Shown: one piece after another, positions 56,070 through 64,000 of the stretch | Numbering within the stretch: position 1 is the first letter of the stretch | How the letters are laid out: each line of letters begins with the position of its first letter | NCBI GenBank assembly: GCA_944322095.1 | Contig: CALUNU010000012.1 | Coordinates: 1-64,000 of the forward strand | Reading direction: 5' to 3' | From: an uncultured Alloprevotella sp. | GTDB taxonomy: Bacteria; Bacteroidota; Bacteroidia; Bacteroidales; Bacteroidaceae | Length of the DNA stretch: 64,000 nt | Notes under the pieces: generated by a model | Database searches by the model: none | Seen by the model: the letters and a program-made list of their open reading frames with translations, nothing else | What the model was told of the DNA's origin: nothing | Made by a program: the position numbers and the translations under genes

Positions 56070-57293
56070 TTAGATGTGGTAGGTCTTTTCGAGCGGGCAG
56101 ATGTTGAAGCAGTCGAGGATGACTTTCCCGCGGAGCTTGTCCCAGTTTTGCTTGATGTGGTCGTGCTTGACCATGATGACCACCATGTCGAGGCCGTTGA
56201 GGAATTCGTCGAAGTCGGCGTATTGGTTTTCGGCTATCTTGTGGCCTTCGAGGAACGGGTCGTAGCATTTCAGCGGGCGGGCCAGGTGGCGCTCCTGCGC
56301 TTCGAGCAGTTGGAGGGTGGGGCTCTCGCGGAAGTCGTCGACGTTCTCCTTGTAGGTCAGGCCGTAGAGGCCCACGCGGCGGTTGTCGGTGATGCCGTTC
56401 TCTTTCATTATCTCGTGGATGCGGTTCAGCACGAAGGTGGGTTGGCTGTCGTTGGTTTTCATGCTCTCGTCGATGACCTTGGCCAGCTGCGGGTAGTCGC
56501 CCACGAGGAACCAGGGGTCGACCGAGATGCAGTGGCCGCCCACGCCGGGGCCCGGTTGCAGGATGTTGACGCGCGGGTGCATGTTGCAGATTTTGATAAT
56601 CTCGTAGACGTCCATGTTGTCGTGGCGGCAGATGCGGGCCAGCTCGTTGGCAAAGGCGATGTTGACGGCGCGGAACGTGTTTTCCACGACCTTTGTCATT
56701 TCGGCCGTGCGGATGTCGGTCACGACGATGTCGCCCTGGCAGAAGGAGGCGTAGTATTGCTTCACGCGCTCGCCCACCTCGCGGCTGTCGGCGCCGATGG
56801 TGCGGTTGTTGTGCAGGAGCTCATAGACCATGTTGCCCGGTATGATGCGCTCGGGGGCATGCACCAGGTGGATGTCCTCACCAATTTTGAAGCCTTCGGC
56901 CTCGATGACGGGGCGCACGTATTTGTCCATCGTGCCGGGGCTCACGGTCGATTCGACCACCACCGTGGCGCCCTTGGGGCACACGCGCATGACGTCGCGC
57001 ACGGCGGCCACGACGTAGCAGGCGTCCACCTTCTTTGAGAACTTGTCGTAGGGCGTGGGCACGGAGACAATGTAGGTGTCGGTGTGCTGATATTCGGTGG
57101 TAAACTTGATGCCGGCGTCGACGGCGGCGCGGAAGAGTTCGTCGAGGCCTTTTTCCTTGAACGTGGTGTGGCCGGCGTTGAGCGTGGCCACGAGTTCCTT
57201 GTTGTAGTCCGTGCCCACGACCTCTACGCCGTGGGAGGCCATCATCAGTGCCGTGGGCAGGCCGATGTAGCCGAGACCGATTACGTTTATCAT
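56070..57293 (-). CDS. wecC: UDP-N-acetyl-D-mannosamine dehydrogenase
   Basis: A 407-residue NAD-dependent enzyme that oxidises UDP-ManNAc twice to UDP-ManNAcA. The Rossmann start is MINVIGLGYIGLPTALMMASHGVEVVGTDYN; VESTVSPGTMD, HAPERIIPGNM, TEMTKVVENTFRAVNIAFANELARIC and GVGGHCISVDPWFLV contain the catalytic cysteine (GGHC) region. The C-terminal domain has YGLTYKENVDDFRESPTLQLL. It lies next to wecB, the preceding enzyme of the pathway. Confidence 0.95.
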   Translation of the reverse strand: MINVIGLGYIGLPTALMMASHGVEVVGTDYNKELVATLNAGHTTFKEKGLDELFRAAVDAGIKFTTEYQHTDTYIVSVPTPYDKFSKKVDACYVVAAVRDVMRVCPKGATVVVESTVSPGTMDKYVRPVIEAEGFKIGEDIHLVHAPERIIPGNMVYELLHNNRTIGADSREVGERVKQYYASFCQGDIVVTDIRTAEMTKVVENTFRAVNIAFANELARICRHDNMDVYEIIKICNMHPRVNILQPGPGVGGHCISVDPWFLVGDYPQLAKVIDESMKTNDSQPTFVLNRIHEIMKENGITDNRRVGLYGLTYKENVDDFRESPTLQLLEAQERHLARPLKCYDPFLEGHKIAENQYADFDEFLNGLDMVVIMVKHDHIKQNWDKLRGKVILDCFNICPLEKTYHI

Positions 57294-57323
57294 GTCTGTT
57301 TGTTTTTGGAAAGTCTGTTCTGC

Positions 57324-58523
57324 TTATTTCCCCTCCTCACCCGTGGCGGCGGGAGCGGCTGCGAGGGCGCGCGTCATAAACTCCACGATGCGTGGGCAGG
57401 CCTTGCCGTCGCCGTAGGGGTTGGCGGCGTGGGCCATTTCGGCGTATGCCTGCGGGTCGTCGAGCAGGCGGGCGGCCGAGGTGGTGATTTTTTCATAATC
57501 GGTGCCCACGAGGCGCACGGTGCCGGCCTCGACGGCTTCGGGGCGCTCCGTCGTGTCGCGCATGACGAGCACGGGCTTGCCCAGGCCGGGGGCCTCCTCC
57601 TGGATGCCGCCCGAGTCGGTGAGCACGATGTGGGCGCGCTCCATGAGGCAGACGAAGGAGAGGTATTCCAGCGGTTCGATGAAGAACATGTTGGCCGGCT
57701 GCCGGCCGGGGCCGCCGAACACCTCGTGCACGGGGCGCCGCACGTTGGGGTTGAGGTGGAGGGGGTAGACGAAGTCGACCGCCGGGTAGCGCAGGGCCAG
57801 GTCGCGCAGGGCGTGGCAGATGTGCAGGAAGCCCTCGCCGAAGTTTTCGCGGCGGTGGCCCGTGACGAGCACGAGGCGGCGGTCGCCGGCGTCGAGGCGC
57901 GCCGTGTCGTAGCCCGCGGTGCGGAGCTCGGCTGCCAGCGAGGCGCGCAGCCCGTCGTCGCTCTGGATGCGCCGCGTCACGCTGTGGAGGGCGTCGATGA
58001 CGGTGTTGCCCGTCACGGCGATGTTCTCCCCGGCCACGCCCTCGGCCATCAGGTTCGCGCGGCTCAGGGGCGTTGGTGCGAAGTGCCACGTGGCGATGCG
58101 CCCCGTGAGCTGCCGGTTCATCTCCTCGGGCCAGGGGCTGTAGATGTCGTGCGTGCGCAGGCCTGCCTCGACGTGGCCCACGGGCACGCGGGCGTAGAAG
58201 GCGGCCAGCGCCGCCGCCGTGCTGGTGGTGGTGTCGCCGTGGACGAGCACGGCGTCGGGACGGGCCTGGGCCAGCACCCGGCGCATGCCCAGCAGCACGC
58301 GCGAGGTGACGTCGTAGAGGTCCTGCCCCTGTTTCATGATGTCGAGGTCGAAGTTGGGGCGGATGCCGAAGATGCGCAGCACCTGGTCGAGCATCTCGCG
58401 GTGCTGGCCGGTGACGCACACCAGCGTGCGGAACGTGTCCGCGTGTTTGCGAAACTCGCTCACCAGCGGAGCCATCTTGATGGCCTCGGGGCGCGTTCCG
58501 AAAACGAGCATGACGGTTTTCAT
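57324..58523 (-). CDS. wecB: UDP-N-acetylglucosamine 2-epimerase
   Basis: A 399-residue enzyme that makes UDP-ManNAc from UDP-GlcNAc. The start [27 protein letters not shown] is diagnostic, followed by [62 protein letters not shown] and [40 protein letters not shown]. It starts directly after wecA on the minus strand. With wecC it supplies UDP-ManNAcA to the locus. Confidence 0.96.
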   Translation of the reverse strand: MKTVMLVFGTRPEAIKMAPLVSEFRKHADTFRTLVCVTGQHREMLDQVLRIFGIRPNFDLDIMKQGQDLYDVTSRVLLGMRRVLAQARPDAVLVHGDTTTSTAAALAAFYARVPVGHVEAGLRTHDIYSPWPEEMNRQLTGRIATWHFAPTPLSRANLMAEGVAGENIAVTGNTVIDALHSVTRRIQSDDGLRASLAAELRTAGYDTARLDAGDRRLVLVTGHRRENFGEGFLHICHALRDLALRYPAVDFVYPLHLNPNVRRPVHEVFGGPGRQPANMFFIEPLEYLSFVCLMERAHIVLTDSGGIQEEAPGLGKPVLVMRDTTERPEAVEAGTVRLVGTDYEKITTSAARLLDDPQAYAEMAHAANPYGDGKACPRIVEFMTRALAAAPAATGEEGK

Positions 58524-58526
58524 CGT

Positions 58527-59672
58527 TTATTTTGTGTTAGATTCGTTCGGTCGTAAGGCCTGCTCCTTCTCCAAGCGTGCGCGCCGCGCCTCGATGAGGC
58601 GCGAGAGCCAGATGTTCATGGCCGTCCAGACGGCGATGTCGGCCAGCAGGACGAGGTTGATGTCCAGTAGGGGGGCGAGGCCCAGGTTCAAGAGGGCGAA
58701 GAAGGCCGCGATGGAGAGGATGACCACCAGGGCCGTGCGGTGGCTCATGCCCAGGGCCAGGAACTTGTGGTGGATGTGCGTCTTGTCGGGCAGGAAGGGG
58801 TTCTTCCCGCGGCGCAGGCGGCCCAGCATGACGCGCAGCACGTCGAGGCAGGGCACCATGAGCAGCGAGAACACCACGGCCAGCGGGTTGGGCGTCGCCA
58901 CGGCCGTTGGGGCGCACTCGCCCGTCATGCAGAAGCGCACGCAGAGGAGCCCTAAGAGCAGACCGATGGTCTGGCTGCCGCAGTCGCCCATGAAGATTTT
59001 CCGCCCGCCGCCCGGGCGGCCGAAGACGTTGTAGCAGAAGAAGGGGACGAGCGTGCCCAGCGTGGTGAAGGCGAGCACGGCCCAGAGCGTGTCGCCGCGG
59101 GCCGCGAAGAGGCAGCCCAGGAAGAACAGGGCCAGCGAGGAGAGCCCCGAGGCCAGCCCGTCGATGCCGTCGATGAGGTTGACGGCGTTGATGACGAAGA
59201 CCAGCAGCACGACGGTGAGCGGATAGCCCGCCCAGGGCGATATCGCGTAGAGCGAGAAGAGGCCGTGCAGGTCGTTCATCCAGATGCCCGAGGCGGCCAC
59301 GATGGCTGCCGAGAGGATCTGCATACCAAACTTGGCCTTATAGCCCACGCCCACCAGGTCGTCGGCCACGCCTTCCAGGTAGAGCATGGTGATGGCCGAG
59401 AGGCAGAGGGCCAGCGACACGTCGCCGCGGCCGGCAAAGCTCCCGCCGGGTGCCACGGCGGCCTCGAGACCGGCCAGCAGGGCCACGGTGATGATCACCG
59501 AGGGCGTAAAGGCCACGCCGCCCAGCCGCGGCACGGCTCCGGTGTGCACCTTGCGCCCGCCCGTCTCGTCGAAGAGCCGCTTCTTGTAGGAGATGAGGAT
59601 GATGCGCGGGATGATGAGCGCCGTCAGGCCCGCGCTGATGAGGAAGCCCAGCAGGATGGTCAGCAGTTCCAT
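58527..59672 (-). CDS. wecA: Undecaprenyl-phosphate GlcNAc-1-phosphate transferase
   Basis: A 381-residue polytopic membrane protein of the MraY/WecA family with about ten to eleven helices. Key motifs are DETGGRKVHTGAVPRLGGVAF, VINAVNLIDGIDGLASGLSSL (the DGxDG catalytic loop), FMGDCGSQTIGLLLG and LPDKTHIHHKFLALGMSHR (HIHH loop). It should start the lipid-linked glycan by adding GlcNAc-1-P to undecaprenyl phosphate. I chose the ATG at 59672; upstream in-frame starts add an unrelated extension. It is the first gene of the minus-strand polysaccharide locus. Confidence 0.93.
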   Translation of the reverse strand: MELLTILLGFLISAGLTALIIPRIILISYKKRLFDETGGRKVHTGAVPRLGGVAFTPSVIITVALLAGLEAAVAPGGSFAGRGDVSLALCLSAITMLYLEGVADDLVGVGYKAKFGMQILSAAIVAASGIWMNDLHGLFSLYAISPWAGYPLTVVLLVFVINAVNLIDGIDGLASGLSSLALFFLGCLFAARGDTLWAVLAFTTLGTLVPFFCYNVFGRPGGGRKIFMGDCGSQTIGLLLGLLCVRFCMTGECAPTAVATPNPLAVVFSLLMVPCLDVLRVMLGRLRRGKNPFLPDKTHIHHKFLALGMSHRTALVVILSIAAFFALLNLGLAPLLDINLVLLADIAVWTAMNIWLSRLIEARRARLEKEQALRPNESNTK

Positions 59673-59787
59673 GTGAATTTCAGCCCAGCACCACGCCAGA
59701 ACAAGCATGCGTAGGAGTACGGGCATTATGTTTAATAGCGGAGCGCTTTTCCCGCGTTTCGGGGAGCGGCGTAAAGCCCTACGCAGG

Positions 59788-59817
59788 CGCATATATGCGT
59801 TTCTTTTTGCATATATC
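59788..59817. promoter_or_regulatory. Palindrome CGCATATATGCG with a second half site
   Basis: A 12-base perfect palindrome at 59788-59799, followed ten bases later by GCATATATC (59809-59817). It lies between divergent wecA and dnaX and could be an operator. Confidence 0.4.
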
Positions 59818-59864
59818 CGTTCTGAGAGGCTGATGTTGAAAAGAGAAAAACTTATCTTTTTCCT

Positions 59865-59894
59865 TGACCGTTTTCAGCCCAACGACTAACTTTG
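59865..59894 (+). promoter_or_regulatory. Predicted promoter of dnaX
   Basis: TTG (59865-59867), a 19-base spacer and TAACTTTG (59887-59894), ending 19 bases before the dnaX start. Confidence 0.75.
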
Positions 59895-59913
59895 CAGCAA
59901 GACGCAATCATTT

Positions 59914-61725
59914 ATGGAGAACTATATCGTTTCGGCCCGGAAGTATCGGCCGGCCACGTTCGACGAGGTTGTTGGGCAGCAGGCGCTGACCACCACGCTG
60001 AAGAACGCCATTGCCACGGGGAAGCTGGCGCACGCCTATCTTTTCTGCGGCCCGCGCGGCGTGGGAAAGACCACCTGCGCGCGCATCTTCGCCAAGACCA
60101 TCAACTGCCTGCACCCCAAGCCCGGAGGCGAGGCCTGCGGCGCGTGCGAGAGCTGCCGTTCGTTCGACGAGCAGCGCAGCTACAACATACACGAGCTCGA
60201 CGCCGCCTCGAACAACTCGGTCGAGGACATCCGCCAGCTCATCGAGCAGGTGCGCATCCCGCCTCAGGTCGGCAAATACAAGGTGTTCATCATCGACGAG
60301 GTTCACATGCTTTCGTCGGCTGCCTTCAACGCCTTTTTAAAAACGTTGGAAGAGCCGCCTGCCCACGCCATCTTCATCCTGGCCACGACCGAAAAGCACA
60401 AAATCCTACCCACCATCCTGAGCCGCTGCCAGATCTACGACTTCAGCCGTATGGAGGTGGGCGACATCGTGGCCCATCTCGAACGCGTGGCCGCCGCCGA
60501 GGGCATTGCCTTCGAGCCCGAGGCGCTCAACGTCATTGCCCGCAAGGCCGACGGCGGCATGCGCGACGCGCTCTCCATATTCGACCAGGTTGCGAGCTTT
60601 ACCAACGGCAACATCACGTACAAGAAGGTCATCGAAGACCTCAACGTGCTCGATTATGACTACTATTTCGCCGTGACCGATGCCTTGCTGAAGCCCGACA
60701 TCCCCCAGGCGATGCTCACGCTCAACGAGATTTTGGCCAAGGGCTTCGAGGGAAACTATTTCATCGGCGGCCTGGCCTCCCACTTCCGCGACCTGCTCGT
60801 GGCGCGCGACGCCGCCACGCTGCCGCTGCTCGACGTGGCCGAGAGCGTGCGCGAGCGCTACCGCGAGCAGGCGGCGCGCTGCCAGCCGCGCTTCCTGTAT
60901 AAGGCGCTCCGCTTGTGCAACAGCTGCGACGTCAACTATCGCGCCAGCTACAACAAGCGGCTGCTGGTGGAGCTCACGCTCATCGAGGTGGCGCAGCTCT
61001 CCGACGACGAGTCGCCCGGCTCGGGGCCTGGCCCTACGAAGAAGCTTAAACCCCTGTTCACCGCCACGGCGCCGGCCCCGCAGCCGGCCGTACCCGCTGC
61101 CCCACAGCCCGCTCCTGCACAGCCGGCCGCCCGGCCCGCTGTTGCTGCCGCCCCGCAACCCTTGCCCGCCCCGCGGCCCGCAGCCGCGCCGGCGGCGCCC
61201 GCCACGCAGCCTGCCGCAGCCGCTGCCCCCGCAACGCCCCGCCGCACGCCGGGCGTGCCCCACACCGTGTCGATACGCGCCACGCTCGAAGCCCTTGAAA
61301 CCGAGCGCACGCAGCCGGCCGAGGTGGCGCAGCTGGCCGAACCCACCGTCGACTATGGCAACAGCTCCTTTCAGGAGAGCGATGTCAACTATCAATGGAT
61401 GCGTTATGCCAACCAGCTTCCGCGCGAAAAGACGGCCATGGCCAGCCGCATGAAAAACATCTACGTGAAACTGCTCGACGGAGGCGTGGTGGACGTGCCC
61501 GTCGAAAACCAGCAAGTGCTGGCCTATATGGAAGAGATGCATGCCGATTTGGAAAAATTCATGCGCAGCAACCTGAAAAACGGAAACGTCCGCCTGCGCT
61601 TCCGCCTGCTCGAAGCAAAAGAACAACACCGCGCCTACACCCGCAAGGAACAAATGGAAGCGATGCTCAAAAAGAGCTCGGCCCTCGTCCAGCTCCGCGA
61701 AGCGCTCCATCTGGAACTGGCATAA
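59914..61725 (+). CDS. dnaX: DNA polymerase III gamma/tau subunit
   Basis: A 603-residue clamp-loader ATPase. Walker A is YLFCGPRGVGKTTCARIFAKTINC, the zinc module is CGACESCRSF, then HELDAASNNSVEDIRQL, Walker B IIDEVHMLSSAAFNAFLKTLEEPP and the SRC motif LSRCQIYDF. A 70-residue Ala/Pro-rich linker at about 375-450 connects to a C-terminal region. No A-rich slippery site for a gamma form is visible, so only the full-length form is predicted. Its ATG follows a clean promoter. Confidence 0.96.
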   Translation: MENYIVSARKYRPATFDEVVGQQALTTTLKNAIATGKLAHAYLFCGPRGVGKTTCARIFAKTINCLHPKPGGEACGACESCRSFDEQRSYNIHELDAASNNSVEDIRQLIEQVRIPPQVGKYKVFIIDEVHMLSSAAFNAFLKTLEEPPAHAIFILATTEKHKILPTILSRCQIYDFSRMEVGDIVAHLERVAAAEGIAFEPEALNVIARKADGGMRDALSIFDQVASFTNGNITYKKVIEDLNVLDYDYYFAVTDALLKPDIPQAMLTLNEILAKGFEGNYFIGGLASHFRDLLVARDAATLPLLDVAESVRERYREQAARCQPRFLYKALRLCNSCDVNYRASYNKRLLVELTLIEVAQLSDDESPGSGPGPTKKLKPLFTATAPAPQPAVPAAPQPAPAQPAARPAVAAAPQPLPAPRPAAAPAAPATQPAAAAAPATPRRTPGVPHTVSIRATLEALETERTQPAEVAQLAEPTVDYGNSSFQESDVNYQWMRYANQLPREKTAMASRMKNIYVKLLDGGVVDVPVENQQVLAYMEEMHADLEKFMRSNLKNGNVRLRFRLLEAKEQHRAYTRKEQMEAMLKKSSALVQLREALHLELA

Positions 61726-61757
61726 AGCCGCTCACACAGCCGCGCTGGCCGATACGA

Positions 61758-61790
61758 AAAATCCCCGGAGCTCACGCCCCGGGGATTTCC
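61758..61790 (+). terminator. Terminator of dnaX
   Basis: AAATCCCCGG (61759-61768) pairs with CCGGGGATTT (61779-61788) over a 10-base loop, with T's at the end of the right arm. Confidence 0.75.
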
Positions 61791-61820
61791 TTATGCCATG
61801 AATGAATGTGCTTTTTAAAA

Positions 61821-61857
61821 TAACCTGCGGTGTTATCCTTGGAGGATACCGCGGTTA
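61821..61857 (-). terminator. Terminator overlapping the end of the small exported-protein gene
   Basis: TAACCGCGGTATCCT and AGGATAACACCGCAGGTTA (minus strand) form a stem with a small bulge, followed by TTTTAAAAA. The left arm overlaps the stop codon at 61833. Confidence 0.7.
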
Positions 61858-62195
61858 ATCAGAGTCACTGTGATGAGCCGCTTGTACTTTTCGTACTGTG
61901 CAGGCTTCAGGATGAAATTCATTTCCTTGAAATTCTCCTCCACAGCTTTCTTAACCATTGCGTCCCGGCTTTCGCCTGCGCTTTTGGCAGCTTCGGACAT
62001 CGTTTGGTTGAAACGTTCGTAAGAGTAGTCGAAATCGTCCATCTGTCTGAACGTCAGTCCGAGAACGCAACCAAGTTTGCGCATGTCTACCGTCATGTCG
62101 TACGACTGCGAGTAGCTCACTGCTTCAGCGGTTTCCGCCGCCGGCGCTGCGACAGCCGCAAGGGCCATCGTCAGCATTACAAACCATCTTTTCAT
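61833..62195 (-). CDS. Small periplasmic protein, Spy/CpxP-like layout
   Basis: A 120-residue exported protein with a signal peptide (about 1-20, MKRWFVMLTMALAAVAAPAAE) and a mature helical part: LTFRQMDDFDYSYERFNQTM, then KEMNFILKPAQYEKYKRLITVTLINRGI. The LxPxQYxKY and terminal NRG motifs are like the LTxxQ-motif (Spy/CpxP) proteins, which act as periplasmic chaperones or stress sensors, but the similarity is weak. A TACCTTTG element lies 82 bases upstream. Confidence 0.55.
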   Translation of the reverse strand: MKRWFVMLTMALAAVAAPAAETAEAVSYSQSYDMTVDMRKLGCVLGLTFRQMDDFDYSYERFNQTMSEAAKSAGESRDAMVKKAVEENFKEMNFILKPAQYEKYKRLITVTLINRGILQG

Positions 62196-62276
62196 TTCCT
62201 ACACTTTTAAACTTACAATAAACAAATATCTTTTTATCTTGCGCGGGGGCGGCGCTCCGTCCCCTGTTTGACGCTG

Positions 62277-62284
62277 CAAAGGTA
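62277..62284 (-). promoter_or_regulatory. Predicted -7 element of the small exported-protein gene
   Basis: TACCTTTG on the minus strand, 81 bases before the start codon. No standard -33 TTG. Confidence 0.45.
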
Positions 62285-62405
62285 CGGAGAAAATCCGTTC
62301 CCGACGTTAAAAACATGTTATAAAACATATAAATCGACGCAAAGACGCCCATTTTTGCGCTTTTCAGCCCAGAATGTGCAATATCAAGAAGGCAAAATGA
62401 GGCGT

Positions 62406-62936
62406 TCAGCCTTTGGCGTCGTCCCTGCTCGCTGTTTCCGCTTCCAGGCGAAGCAGGCAGCTCTTGGCTTCCAGACCGCCGGCAAAGCCCGTCAGACTTC
62501 CGTCGCGCCCAACGACGCGGTGGCAGGGCACAAAGACAGCCAGCGCGTTGGCACCCACAGCAGCCCCCACAGCCTGGGCGCCACGGCTCATGCCCATGCG
62601 CCGGGCAATGTCGCCATACGTCAGCGTGGAACCGTAGGGTATGCGCAAAAGTTCCTCCCACACCCGCAGCTGAAAGTCCGTTCCCAGCAAACGCAGCGGA
62701 ACGTCGGGCTTACGCCGCTCGCCACGGAAAAAAGCATCCAGCTGCCGCATGGCCTCCTCGATCACGGGCGACGTACCCCGAACATGGCGGACCAGACCAA
62801 ACCGCTGCAAGCGGCGCCGTGTCCGTTCGATGCGCTCAGCCAGGTACCAGTCGCACATACACAGACGTTCCCCCGCACAGCCCAGGAGCAGCCGGCCGCA
62901 GGGCGAGGCATATAAACGCGTGATGATGGTTTCCAT
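62406..62936 (-). CDS. Methylated-DNA--[protein]-cysteine S-methyltransferase
   Basis: A 176-residue O6-alkylguanine-DNA alkyltransferase that repairs methylated guanine by transferring the methyl to its own cysteine. The acceptor is in VFVPCHRVVG; the DNA-binding half is FQLRVWEELLRIPYGSTLTYGDIARRMGM with AQAVGAAVGANAL. The N-terminal domain starts METIITRLYASPCGRLLLG. I chose the ATG at 62936; a TTG four codons earlier could also start it. It belongs to the Ogt group. Confidence 0.94.
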   Translation of the reverse strand: METIITRLYASPCGRLLLGCAGERLCMCDWYLAERIERTRRRLQRFGLVRHVRGTSPVIEEAMRQLDAFFRGERRKPDVPLRLLGTDFQLRVWEELLRIPYGSTLTYGDIARRMGMSRGAQAVGAAVGANALAVFVPCHRVVGRDGSLTGFAGGLEAKSCLLRLEAETASRDDAKG

Positions 62937-63104
62937 ACAGTCAGCCAATTGTCTGTTGCGCAGCCGTCAGCCCCCGTTCCCGGACGCAGCGGCAGCCGCC
63001 GTTTTCCGCCGGCTAAGATACAGATTTCCGTCCGCAACACATCGCCCGGGCCGCCTTTTCTCCGAAAAAAAGACGCCGACACCGCAGGTATCGGAAAAGA
63101 ATTG

Positions 63105-63112
63105 TACTTTTG
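63105..63112 (+). promoter_or_regulatory. Predicted -7 element of the FKBP gene
   Basis: TACTTTTG lies 76 bases before the start. The -33 region has no clean TTG. Confidence 0.45.
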
Positions 63113-63188
63113 TCCGGGCAAAAAGCCGCCGTGCCACCGCCGCACGGCACCTGCCCACACCTACATATTTATATAGCAACATTTACGC

Positions 63189-63890
63189 ATGGAAGAATTA
63201 CAGCACAAGTACGTCACAGTGGCATACGACCTCTACACCGACAACGCCGAAGGCATCCACGAGCTGGTGGAGCGAGCCCCGAAGGAACATCCCTTCCAGT
63301 TTATCACAGGCATGGGCGTCGCCCTCGAAGCGTTTGAGGAGCGCGTGGCCCCCCTGGCCGAAGGCGAGACGTTCGATTTCACCCTCTCCGTCGACGAAGC
63401 CTACGGCCCCTACGTCGACGAGCATGTCATAGAGCTCGACCGCGACATATTCAGTGTGGACGGCCGCTTCGACAAAGACAATATCTACCCGGGCAACGTC
63501 ATCCCTCTTGTCAATGCCGACGGCAACCGTTTCCAAGGGCTCATCATCAAGGTGAGCGACGACAAGGTGACCGTCGACCTCAACCACCCGCTCGCAGGCA
63601 AGGCGCTCCACTTTAAAGGCGAGGTTGTCACCTCGCGCGAAGCCACCGACGACGAGGTGCAGGGCCTCATTAACCGCATGAGCGGCGGCGACTGCTGCTG
63701 CGACGGCGAGGGAGGCTGCTGCGGAGGCCATGGCGAAGACGGCGGCTGCTGCGGTCACGGCGAAGGCCATCATGGTCACGACGGCGGCTGCTGCGGACAC
63801 GGCGAGGGCCATCATGGCCACGAAGGCGGCTGCTGCGGACATGGCGAAGGCCACGAAGGCGGCTGCTGCGGACACGGCCACAACTACTGA
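63189..63890 (+). CDS. slyD: SlyD-like FKBP-type peptidyl-prolyl isomerase with a Cys/His-rich tail
   Basis: A 233-residue FKBP protein. The FKBP core starts [20 protein letters not shown] and has [21 protein letters not shown] and the IF (insert-in-flap) region [15 protein letters not shown]; the core ends near residue 165 ([12 protein letters not shown]). From about 165 to 233 the tail is Gly-, Cys- and His-rich with several [17 protein letters not shown] units, resembling SlyD's nickel-binding tail but longer and Cys-richer. It should bind Ni, Zn or Cu and help folding. aroC follows 20 bases later. Confidence 0.92.
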   Translation: MEELQHKYVTVAYDLYTDNAEGIHELVERAPKEHPFQFITGMGVALEAFEERVAPLAEGETFDFTLSVDEAYGPYVDEHVIELDRDIFSVDGRFDKDNIYPGNVIPLVNADGNRFQGLIIKVSDDKVTVDLNHPLAGKALHFKGEVVTSREATDDEVQGLINRMSGGDCCCDGEGGCCGGHGEDGGCCGHGEGHHGHDGGCCGHGEGHHGHEGGCCGHGEGHEGGCCGHGHNY

Positions 63891-63910
63891 CCCATAACGG
63901 CAGCCGACGC

Positions 63911-64000
63911 ATGAACACCTTTGGCCACATCCTGCGCCTCACCACCTTTGGCGAGAGCCACGGCCCCGCCCTTGGCGGCGTCATCGACGGCTTTCCCGCC
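63911..64000 (+). CDS. aroC: Chorismate synthase, 5' end (cut by the window edge)
   Basis: The window ends 90 bases into this gene. The 30 visible residues, [20 protein letters not shown] and then [10 protein letters not shown], match the start of chorismate synthase, which forms chorismate from EPSP in aromatic synthesis. The ATG is 20 bases after the FKBP gene. Confidence 0.93.
   Translation, partial: MNTFGHILRLTTFGESHGPALGGVIDGFPA

Overview
The window comes from a high-GC member of the Bacteroidota, most likely order Bacteroidales. This rests on many TAnnTTTG promoter elements (several with a TTG about 19-20 bases upstream), a type III glutamine synthetase, LL-diaminopimelate aminotransferase, GldB/GldL/GldM-type proteins, NigD and DUF4230 lipoproteins, HU-related DNA-binding proteins and a Dma-type anti-sigma factor. 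I cannot fix the genus. Most genes are G+C rich; an AT-rich island lies at about 48.4-53.5 kb.

Layout. 1-4.5 kb: a duplicated promoter-like repeat, then mtaB (tRNA methylthiotransferase), a glycosyltransferase, gldB and an RsmI-like methyltransferase. 4.6-7.1 kb (minus): a NigD lipoprotein, an ECF sigma factor and a protein that appears to span both membranes (anti-sigma N-terminus, inner-membrane helix, outer-membrane barrel). 7.3-11.7 kb (minus): glnN, dapL, dapF. 11.9-14.1 kb: a small HTH gene behind a structured leader, a GtrB-like glycosyltransferase and a DUF308 membrane protein. 14.3-16.7 kb (plus): ffh, folD, tRNA-His. 16.8-21.9 kb (minus): a Wzi-like protein, a lipoprotein, and short GldL and GldM proteins followed by an OmpA-like protein. 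22-28.8 kb: a DPP-IV-like peptidase, a clostripain-like lipoprotein, paired DUF4230 proteins, small lipoprotein and membrane proteins and a DnaC-like ATPase. 29.4-30.3 kb: tandem HU-related genes. 30.4-36.5 kb: ilvD-ilvB-ilvN-acyl-ACP thioesterase-ilvC. 36.6-39.3 kb (minus): queuosine genes yhhQ, queC and queF with a flavodoxin/ferredoxin gene between queC and queF. 39.5 kb: an EamA transporter.

40.7-59.7 kb (minus) is a surface polysaccharide locus. In transcription order it holds wecA, wecB, wecC, an acetyltransferase, an AAA ATPase, a pyruvyl transferase, glycosyltransferases, wzx, wzy, a CapK-like enzyme, a second acetyltransferase, an alpha/alpha-toroid protein, a TagA/WecG glycosyltransferase, a nucleotidyltransferase-fold protein and a third acetyltransferase. 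The precursor genes predict a polymer made on undecaprenyl phosphate with ManNAcA. 59.9-64 kb: dnaX, a small exported protein, a methylguanine-DNA methyltransferase, a SlyD-like FKBP with a Cys/His-rich tail, and the start of aroC.

The most notable signal is that all three hexapeptide acetyltransferase genes of the polysaccharide locus carry an internal poly-G run of 8, 9 or 10 bases. In each, eight Gs keep the frame open; the 9 and 10 base runs break two of the genes. This is what slipped-strand phase variation of polymer O-acetylation would look like, although homopolymer sequencing error must be excluded. The second most notable signal is the GldL-GldM motor pair, which sits beside an OmpA-like protein and lacks gldK and gldN.
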